Notes under the pieces: model-generated
The model's input: the letters and a program-made list of their open reading frames with translations, nothing else
What the model was told of the DNA's origin: nothing
Databases searched by the model: none
In this document: positions 57,646 to 64,000 of the stretch, in pieces
How the letters are laid out: every line of letters begins with the position of its first letter
Numbering within the stretch: the stretch's first letter is position 1
Position numbers and translations under genes: made by a program
Source of the DNA: Vaginimicrobium propionicum
Lineage (GTDB): Bacteria; Actinomycetota; Actinomycetes; Propionibacteriales; Propionibacteriaceae
Direction: 5' to 3'
DNA length: 64,000 nucleotides
Assembly (NCBI RefSeq): GCF_900155645.1
Contig: NZ_LT706985.1
Location: 372,001-436,000 of the forward strand

Positions 57646-58836
57646 GTGCGTATCTTTACGTCCGAGTCAGTTACTGAAGGCCACCCAGATAAGGTTGCCG
57701 ACGCAATCTCTGACGCCATTCTTGACGGCATGATCGCTGAGGATCCGGCCTCTAGAGTCGCTATCGAAACGCTAGTTGCTAATGGCGTTGTCGTGGTCAC
57801 TGGTGAAGCTAGTACAAATTCTTATGTAGATATCCCGAAGGTGATTCGCGACAAGCTCGTCGAAATTGGTTATGACTCGGCTGATAAAGGTATTGATGGT
57901 AATTCCTGCGGCGTGATGGTATCGATAAATTCTCAGTCTCCGGATATCGCTCAGGGAGTCAATGATTCTTGGGAGCTAAGGCAAGGTAAAGCTCTTGACG
58001 ATTTTGACCGTCAAGGTGCCGGCGATCAAGGAATAATGTTTGGCTACGCCTGTGACGAAACATATGAACTAATGCCACTACCAATAATGTTGGCTCACGC
58101 TTTAGCTAATCAGCTTGCAAAGGTGCGCCACGAAAACTTATTGCCATATCTTCGTCCCGACGGCAAAACTCAAGTGAGCGTTGCTTATGACAACGCTAAT
58201 CGTCCAGTTGACGTAACGACTGTCGTAGTTTCAGCGCAGCACGATCCTAAAGTTGATTTAGAGACCACTCTTATACCTGATATTAAGCGTGAAGTTATTG
58301 CCCCTGTACTTGCTAAATACGGTTTCAACGTTGAGGACGCGCTGATTCTTATTAACCCTACTGGCCGTTTCGTCACTGGCGGTCCAGCTGGTGATTCTGG
58401 GCTAACGGGTCGAAAAATTATTGTAGATACCTACGGTGGAATGGCTCGTCATGGCGGCGGCGCATTTAGCGGTAAAGACCCGACAAAAGTTGACCGTTCC
58501 GCCTCCTATGCGGCTAGATGGGTGGCAAAAAATATTGTTGCCGCAAAACTCGCCAAGCGTTGTGAAGTGCAGATTTCCTATGCCATTGGCCGAGCCAGGC
58601 CAACCTCAATCTACGTCGATACCTTCGGCACTGGTACCGTCAGCGATGAGAAAATTGCTGCCGGCGTAGAGAAGGTTTTTGATCTTCGTCCGGCCGCCAT
58701 CGTGTCTCGACTCGGGTTGGCTGCTCCAATTTACTCTACGTTCACTTGCTATGGACATTTTGGCGTCAAACGCGCGCACATGGCGTGGGAAGAAGTAGAT
58801 ATGGTTGACCAACTCCTTAGCGCCACTAACCAGTGA
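57646..58836 (+). CDS. metK: S-adenosylmethionine synthetase
   Basis: MetK makes S-adenosylmethionine from methionine and ATP. The 396-residue protein has [24 protein letters not shown], the signature [16 protein letters not shown], and the phosphate-loop [23 protein letters not shown], all intact. The GTG start is preceded by TTTGGAG. The 21-base gap to coaBC leaves no room for a SAM riboswitch. It overlaps priA by four bases. Confidence 0.98.
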
Positions 58837-60767
58837 ATATCGCTAAAGTCGCGGTAGATATTTCGCTCAACCACCTTGACCATCTTTTTGACTACCGCAT
58901 TCCGGAAAAAATGGCAGACATTGCCAAAGTCGGTGTGCGGGTGCGGGTGCGTTTTGCTGGCAGGTTAGTTGACGGTCTTATCGTAGAGCTAACAGATAAA
59001 GCTCAACAGGGAGTCAAACTCGCTTGCCTCGAGCGAGTGGTATCGCCGGAAAAGGTGCTTTCAGCTAGCACCTATTCGCTAGTGCGATCAGTTGCAGACC
59101 ACTATGGTGGGGTCTGCGCTGACGTGATTAGACTAGCTATTCCACCTAGACATGCGGCGACTGAGAGCGCCATACAGCGGGAATGGCCAAACCCTAAAAC
59201 TGAAGAAATGCCGGATCGCGGATTATTGAATTTTGCTGTCGGAAAAGAATTCATCGACAAAATCTCCACCGGCGCACCGGTTCGCGCACATTGGCTAGCT
59301 CCAGCTAGTTTCCGTGGCAGTGATGATTGGGTATGTGGGGCTGTTCAAAGTGTTATCGCCTCATTGCGGGCTAACAAAGGGGCGATTGTTATCGTCCCAA
59401 ACGCTAAAGATCTATCTCGGATCATTGATCGCTTAGCTGACTTTTTAGGTTTGGGTGCTATCGCTCAACTCTATTCCGAGATGGGAAAATCGGCGAGATA
59501 TCGCAATTTCTTAGCTATCAGCCGAGGCCAAGCAAAAGTAGTAGTTGGCACTCGAACAGCAGTTTTCGCGCCGGTAGCTAATCTGGGGTTAATAGTTATT
59601 TATGATGACGGCGATGACCTGCTAGCGGAACAGCGAGCACCTTACCCGCATGCTAGGGATGTTGCCGCGATTAGAGCCAATCTGGAAGGGTGCGGGCTAC
59701 TTTTCATCTCCCATTCGCGCACATGTGAAATCCAGTCTTGGGTTAACCGAGGTTGGCTGGCAGATATTTCCGCAACGCCCGCCATTTACCGACGTTTAAG
59801 CCCAGGTGTGCGGGTAGCCTATGATGATTCTTCCCCTTCTGGTCGGCTTCCTAGAATGGTTTTTGAAACCATTCGCGCCGGTTTAGCTGCTGGTCCAACG
59901 CTCATTCAAGTACTTCGGTCAGGATATTTACCGGCCTTGGCATGCCAAAAGTGCCGAACGGTAATTCGCTGTCCATCGTGTAACGGTCCGCTACAAATGC
60001 GCGGCAAAGGACATGAGTTGACATGTAAGTGGTGCAACCGAATAGTTACTGCGTGGCGATGCACCAGTTGTGGGGGACAAACCCTGCGTGCTCCGGTCGT
60101 TGGTTCAGGTCGGACGGCCGAAGAGTTAGGCCGTGCCTTCCCTGGCTACCGCGTCATATCAAGCTTTGGTGATCATGTAGTCGCAAGTGTCGGCAACCAG
60201 CCAGCACTGGTGGTGGCCACCCCAGGGGCAGAGCCAGTAGCCGAAAACGGTTATTCGGCAGCTGTTTTGCTTGACGGTCAAGCAATGTTGCATATGCAAG
60301 ATCTTCGAGCTGGCGAAGAAACATTTCGACGTTGGTTAAACGTTGCCGCGCTGGTGCGATCCGGGCAAGACGGCGGAACTGTCTGCGTAGTGGGAGAGCC
60401 GAATGAACGCACTGTCCAAGCATTAGTGCGGATGGATGCTGCCGGTTTTGCTCAAACTGAACTTTCTGACAGAAACGCTGCTGGTTTTCCACCAGCTTGG
60501 AAAATGATCAGTGTTGATTCAACCCATGCTGGGCTAGAAATTTTCCGAGAACATCTGTCTTTACCGCAAGGCAGTCAACTGCTAGGTCCTACGGTTCATG
60601 TGAGCCCAGGAAAACCGGTCGGCGATGAGGAAACAGAACGTATTCTACTGCGGTGTGGCCTAGAGCAAGCAGCAGCGTTGACTGCCTCGGCGAAGGCTGC
60701 TGCATCTTTGGGATCGGCGAGGAAAAGTCAACCTGTTCGCATTCAAGTAGACCCTCTGAGATTATGA
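58833..60767 (+). CDS. priA: Primosomal protein N' (PriA-like), helicase motor degenerate
   Basis: The 644-residue protein has the 3'-DNA-end-binding domain ([22 protein letters not shown]), a helicase-like core and the zinc-binding insertion with eight cysteines around residues 370-415 ([29 protein letters not shown]). The Walker A GxTGSGKT of proteobacterial PriA is missing and the DEEH box reads YDDGDD, as is usual in actinobacteria, so the protein may act in replication restart as a structural factor without ATP-driven unwinding. It overlaps metK by four bases. Unrelated to the HisA/TrpF isomerase also called PriA. Confidence 0.93.
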
Positions 60768-60784
60768 GCACTATGGTGGTTTGA

Positions 60785-61711
60785 GTGAAGATAGTTTTCG
60801 CTGGTACGCCGTCAGTGGCAGTGCCTAGCTTGATGGCGTTAATGCAGGCTGGGCACGAGGTGCTAGCTGTTGTTACTAGGCCTGATGCTGCTGCTGGTCG
60901 CGGGAAAAAGCTGACTATTTCCCCGGTTGCTGAGGCTGCGTTCGAAATGGGTATTCCGATCCTGAAGCCAGCGCACGCCAATGCGGAATTCGCTCAGCAA
61001 TTACGTGAGTTGGAGCCAGATATTTGTCCCATAGTCTCCTTCGGAATGTTGTTGGGGCAAGAAATTTTAGATATTCCGAAGCACGGTTGGGTTAATCTAC
61101 ATTTCTCGAAGCTGCCAGCTTGGCGTGGCGCGGCTCCTGTCCAACGGGCATTGATGGCCGGTGAACAAGACATTGGCGTGACTACTTTTGAATTAGTAAA
61201 ACAGCTTGATGCTGGCCCAATCTACCGAAGCGAGAGCATTCACGTCGGCCCACTTGATACTGCTGGTGACGTACTTCGTGAGTTGTCACATGTTGGTGCT
61301 GAGCTTATGGTTAGGACTCTAGCTGACATTGAGGCTGGCAAGGCTCCTAAACCGCAACCCCCGGGGGAGAGCTCTTATGCGGCGAAATTGGATGTTGACG
61401 AGGTTCAAATTGATTGGCGAAAACCGGCTAACCAGATAGCTAATCTAATCCGCGGCACATCACCGGCTCCGGGTGCGTGGACGCGTTTTAAGGATCAACG
61501 TTTTAAGGTGCTTTTAGCTACCCCAGATGAAGCTCCAGTCAGCCTTGGGGCAGGCCAAGTGTTTGCTGATCGCAAACACTTATGGGTCGGTGCGGGTGAC
61601 GCTGCCCTAGAATTATTACGAGTCCAGGCGTTCGGAAAAAAAGTCATGAGTGGCGCCGACTGGGCAAGAGGCGTTGCCAAACAGGATTTGGAAGAAAATA
61701 GACTTGGTTAA
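60785..61711 (+). CDS. fmt: Methionyl-tRNA formyltransferase
   Basis: Fmt formylates initiator Met-tRNA. The 308-residue protein has the N-terminal MKIVFAGTPSVAVPSLMAL, the catalytic VNLHFSKLPAWRGAAPVQRALMAGE with Asn/His and the DVGV-type block DIGVTTFELVKQLDAGPI, then the C-terminal OB domain (VQIDWRKPANQIANLIRGTSPAPGAWTRF). It follows priA by 17 bases. Its end overlaps the likely rsmB start by eight bases. Confidence 0.97.
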   Translation: MKIVFAGTPSVAVPSLMALMQAGHEVLAVVTRPDAAAGRGKKLTISPVAEAAFEMGIPILKPAHANAEFAQQLRELEPDICPIVSFGMLLGQEILDIPKHGWVNLHFSKLPAWRGAAPVQRALMAGEQDIGVTTFELVKQLDAGPIYRSESIHVGPLDTAGDVLRELSHVGAELMVRTLADIEAGKAPKPQPPGESSYAAKLDVDEVQIDWRKPANQIANLIRGTSPAPGAWTRFKDQRFKVLLATPDEAPVSLGAGQVFADRKHLWVGAGDAALELLRVQAFGKKVMSGADWARGVAKQDLEENRLG

Positions 61712-63038
61712 TAGGCAAATCGATCTTGCCCGGCTAGTGGCTTATAACACCTTAGAGGCGATCAACGGGCAAGGTGCTTTCGCTAATATCGCCTTAAATC
61801 GCGAGCTAAAAGAATCTGGCTTACGCGGTAAAGACGCTGGTTTTGTCACTGAACTGGTTTCGGGAACGTGTCGGATGCAAGGCAGCTATGACGAGATCAT
61901 CTCGTTTGTTACCAGACGAGATCTCTATGATCTTCAGCCTGAGGTGGTAGATGTCCTGCGTCTTGCTTGCCATCAAGTTTTTGCCATGCGAGTACCAATG
62001 CATGCTTGCGTGACAACATCAGTCGATCTTGCTGGTGTGGTTGTTGGGGAGAAAGTTACTGGTTTAGTTAACGCTGTAGTTCGAAAACTGACGCGCAAAC
62101 CATTTGATGCCTGGATTGACCTTATATCCTCACACTTTGATGAGAAAGACAAATTAGGTATTAGATACGGTCACCCGCGTTGGATAGTAGAAGCTATCAG
62201 TTCAGCCCTGAAAAGCAACGAACAAGAATTAGAGCGGGCGCTGGAGGCAAATAACAAGCCAGCATCGGTGATGCTAGTAGCCAGACCAGGTTTGGCCACT
62301 CAAGAAAATCTGTTAGCTGCCGGAGGCAAGCCAGCTAAATATTCTGATTGGGGTGCTAGCCGTCCAGGAAATCCGGCTGATTTGCGTATGGTTCGCATCG
62401 GACGAGCTGGCGTTCAAGATGAGGGCAGCCAGTTAGTTATCAAAGCAGCCACTGCTATGCCTTTACCTGAGGGGGATTGGCTTGATTTGTGCGCCGGCCC
62501 AGGCGGGAAAGCAGCTTTATTGCGCGGGTTAGCTCCTGGATTGCTATTAGCCAATGAGGTGTCGTATCACCGAGCAAAATTAGTTACTAAAGGTTTGCGT
62601 TCCTATCCTGATCGCTGGCAAGTAATGGTGGCCGATGGAACTAAACCAGCTTGGGGTCAGCAAGCTTTCGCCTTGGTAGTAGCCGATGTACCTTGTAGCG
62701 GTTTGGGGTCTTTGAGGCGTCGCCCTGAGTCTCGTTGGCGCCGAAGCCCTCAAGATGTTAAAGAGCTAAGCGTCCTACAACGAGATTTGTTGTCTAGTGC
62801 GTTAACCAGCGTAAAACCTCAGGGTGTGGTTGCTTATATAACGTGTTCTCCGCACCCAGCGGAGACAGTAGAGATTGTTGCTGATTTGCCTAAGGGTTAC
62901 ACGCTGATTGATGCCCCTGCGCTAATACCAAATGTGCCTAATGCTTCCAGCCGGTTAAATTCATCTTGTATCCAGCTGTGGCCACACATTCATGAAACAG
63001 ATGCCATGTTTTGCGCTTTAATCCGCCGTGACAAGTAG
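61704..63038 (+). CDS. rsmB: 16S rRNA m5C967 methyltransferase RsmB
   Basis: RsmB methylates C967 of 16S rRNA with S-adenosylmethionine. The protein of about 444 residues has an N-terminal NusB-like RNA-binding domain (LARLVAYNTLEAINGQGAFANIALNREL and DVLRLACHQVFAMRVPMHA) and a Rossmann-like methyltransferase with DEGSQL, DLCAGPGGKAALL and the catalytic cysteines in DVPCSGLGSLRRRPE and YITCSPHPAET. I chose the TTG at 61704, which overlaps fmt by eight bases with GGAAG upstream; the GTG at 61650 is possible but overlaps fmt by 62. Confidence 0.93.
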   Translation: MVNRQIDLARLVAYNTLEAINGQGAFANIALNRELKESGLRGKDAGFVTELVSGTCRMQGSYDEIISFVTRRDLYDLQPEVVDVLRLACHQVFAMRVPMHACVTTSVDLAGVVVGEKVTGLVNAVVRKLTRKPFDAWIDLISSHFDEKDKLGIRYGHPRWIVEAISSALKSNEQELERALEANNKPASVMLVARPGLATQENLLAAGGKPAKYSDWGASRPGNPADLRMVRIGRAGVQDEGSQLVIKAATAMPLPEGDWLDLCAGPGGKAALLRGLAPGLLLANEVSYHRAKLVTKGLRSYPDRWQVMVADGTKPAWGQQAFALVVADVPCSGLGSLRRRPESRWRRSPQDVKELSVLQRDLLSSALTSVKPQGVVAYITCSPHPAETVEIVADLPKGYTLIDAPALIPNVPNASSRLNSSCIQLWPHIHETDAMFCALIRRDK

Positions 63039-63047
63039 GATTGAAGG

Positions 63048-63707
63048 GTGAGTGTGCGCATTACCCCATCTGTTCTTAACGCTGATCTGGCTAATCTTGC
63101 CAGCGAGGTAGCTAGGATACCTAGCGCCGATTTCGTCCACGTCGACGTTATGGATAACCACTTTGTGCCAAACCTGACTATCGGGCTGCCAGTTGTGGAA
63201 TCCTTACATCGCAATACAGATATCCCGCTGGATATTCATTTAATGATCGAGGACGCCGACACTTGGGCGCCACAATTTGCTGAGGCCGGCTGTGAATCAG
63301 TCACTTTTCACGTGGAAGCTTCTAAAGCGCCGATTCGCCTAGCTAGAGAATTACGCAAATTGGGCACTAGAGTTTCGATGGCGCTTAAACCTGCTACTCC
63401 GATTGAGCCTTATGCTGACATGCTGACCGAGCTTGACATGGTGCTATTAATGACTGTTGAGCCAGGTTTTGGTGGTCAAAAGTTCTTGGATTTGGTGCTA
63501 CCAAAGATTCGCCGCACCCGAAAGCTGGTTGAGGGCAGTGGCAAGGAAATCTGGATTCAAGTTGATGGTGGTATCTCTCTGGAAACCATCGAGGCTTGTG
63601 CCGAGGCTGGGGCTGATACTTTCGTTGCTGGTTCTGCCGTGTATAAGGCTGACAATCCAGACAAGATGGTAGCCGCCTTGCGAGCCAAAGCTGAGGCGAA
63701 AATTTAG
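63048..63707 (+). CDS. rpe: Ribulose-phosphate 3-epimerase
   Basis: Rpe interconverts ribulose 5-phosphate and xylulose 5-phosphate. The 219-residue TIM barrel has [13 protein letters not shown], the metal-binding [37 protein letters not shown], and [10 protein letters not shown] with the final VAGSAVY. The GTG start has TTGAAGGG upstream. It ends in a three-base overlap with the convergent PAC2 gene. Confidence 0.97.
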   Translation: MSVRITPSVLNADLANLASEVARIPSADFVHVDVMDNHFVPNLTIGLPVVESLHRNTDIPLDIHLMIEDADTWAPQFAEAGCESVTFHVEASKAPIRLARELRKLGTRVSMALKPATPIEPYADMLTELDMVLLMTVEPGFGGQKFLDLVLPKIRRTRKLVEGSGKEIWIQVDGGISLETIEACAEAGADTFVAGSAVYKADNPDKMVAALRAKAEAKI

Positions 63708-64000
63708 TCTTGCCCGCGCAAGTAACGCTCGAATTCGTCAGCTAAATCGTTACCGATAGAGTCTGGCAACTGTAGCCGGTCACGTTTTTCTTCCAGATCC
63801 TTGATATATTCGGCGATTTCGGGATCTGCTGCAACCAATTCAGATATGCGTTCTTCCCATAGCGAGGTAAGTTCAGGTAACCGTCCGGCATCGAGGGAAA
63901 TGTCCAGTACTTCCTCCAACCGCAATATCAGCGCTTGAGTAGCTTTTGGGTTGGGCGGGCTAGCCACATAGTGAGGCACCGAAACCCACAGCGAAACGGT
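63704..64000 (-). CDS. PAC2-family protein, N-terminal part beyond window edge
   Basis: Only the C-terminal 98 residues are here; the frame stays open to 64000. The sequence [32 protein letters not shown] followed by an acidic helical tail ending in [12 protein letters not shown] matches the C-terminus of actinobacterial PAC2 (proteasome-assembly-chaperone-2-like) proteins of unknown function. A PAC2 gene is common in actinobacteria, including those without a proteasome. No start is visible in this window. Confidence 0.85.
   Translation of the reverse strand, partial: TVSLWVSVPHYVASPPNPKATQALILRLEEVLDISLDAGRLPELTSLWEERISELVAADPEIAEYIKDLEEKRDRLQLPDSIGNDLADEFERYLRGQD

Noticed and set aside
1-64000. 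A novel defence, mobile or secondary-metabolite system
   Set aside because: No CRISPR repeats, transposase, integrase, restriction-modification, toxin-antitoxin, phage or NRPS/PKS-like genes were seen. The accessory content is limited to a TetR regulator, PaiB-like protein, AspC-like enzyme and small membrane proteins.

Overview
The window is 64 kb of compact chromosomal backbone from a member of the Actinomycetota (class Actinomycetes). Evidence for this is the set of lineage-typical genes and their order: PriA-type HisA within hisD-C-B-H-A, trpA next to lgt, the DNA-architectural protein mIHF just before gmk-rpoZ-coaBC-metK-priA-fmt, a PriA helicase without a P-loop, an actinobacterial bifunctional RelA/Rsh, ruvC-A-B then yajC-secD-secF-apt-relA, and a PAC2-family protein. 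By eye the base composition is near balanced, so this is not a very high-GC actinobacterium. I could not place it in a family. I see no tRNA or rRNA gene, CRISPR array, transposon, prophage or integration scar, and every recognised gene is intact.

Layout. 1-4.1 kb: glgX (cut by the left edge, minus strand), mnmA, a small membrane ORF and a VTT-like membrane protein. 4.2-7.4 kb: gatC-gatA-gatB (tRNA-dependent amidotransferase). 7.5-11.6 kb: hisI-trpC-trpB-trpA-lgt. 11.6-15.7 kb: dnaE and a membrane protein. 15.8-21.1 kb: hisD-hisC-hisB-hisH-hisA(priA) and a double-GNAT acetyltransferase. 21.2-24.1 kb: yebC-ruvC-ruvA-ruvB. 24.2-30.4 kb: yajC-secD-secF-apt-relA. 30.4-32.3 kb: a DUF349 coiled-coil protein divergent from a metallo-beta-lactamase-fold hydrolase. 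32.3-37.0 kb: hisS, aspS, rarA. 37.0-38.0 kb: a YihY-type membrane protein on the minus strand. 38.1-47.5 kb: alaS-ruvX-mltG-(TetR regulator)-aroC-aroK-aroB-paiB-like-efp-nusB. 47.5-55.0 kb: carA-carB-pyrD-pyrF and an AspC/TyrB-type aminotransferase. 55.1-63.7 kb: mihF-gmk-rpoZ-coaBC-metK-priA-fmt-rsmB-rpe, then the end of a convergent PAC2 gene.

The genes serve translation fidelity (GatCAB with an AspRS that looks non-discriminating, three synthetases, MnmA, EF-P, Fmt), amino-acid and pyrimidine synthesis, recombination and replication, protein export and lipoprotein processing, cell-wall processing (MltG) and stringent response. Packing is extreme. Many neighbours overlap by 1-8 bases (ATGA or TAATG), the largest gap is 209 bases (2082-2290), and all four convergent gene pairs overlap at their stop codons. 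No gap exceeds 300 bases.

I did not find a new defence, mobile or biosynthetic system. The points most worth a second look are local departures from the usual actinobacterial order (missing hisF/trpE, aroE, pepQ and pyrR-B-C at their common positions; inserted TetR, PaiB-like and AspC genes), an Arg-to-Gln change in the PriA/HisA active site, a PGKGN tip loop in EF-P, the uniformly overlapping convergent genes, and several palindromes and -10 boxes that suggest leaderless transcripts.
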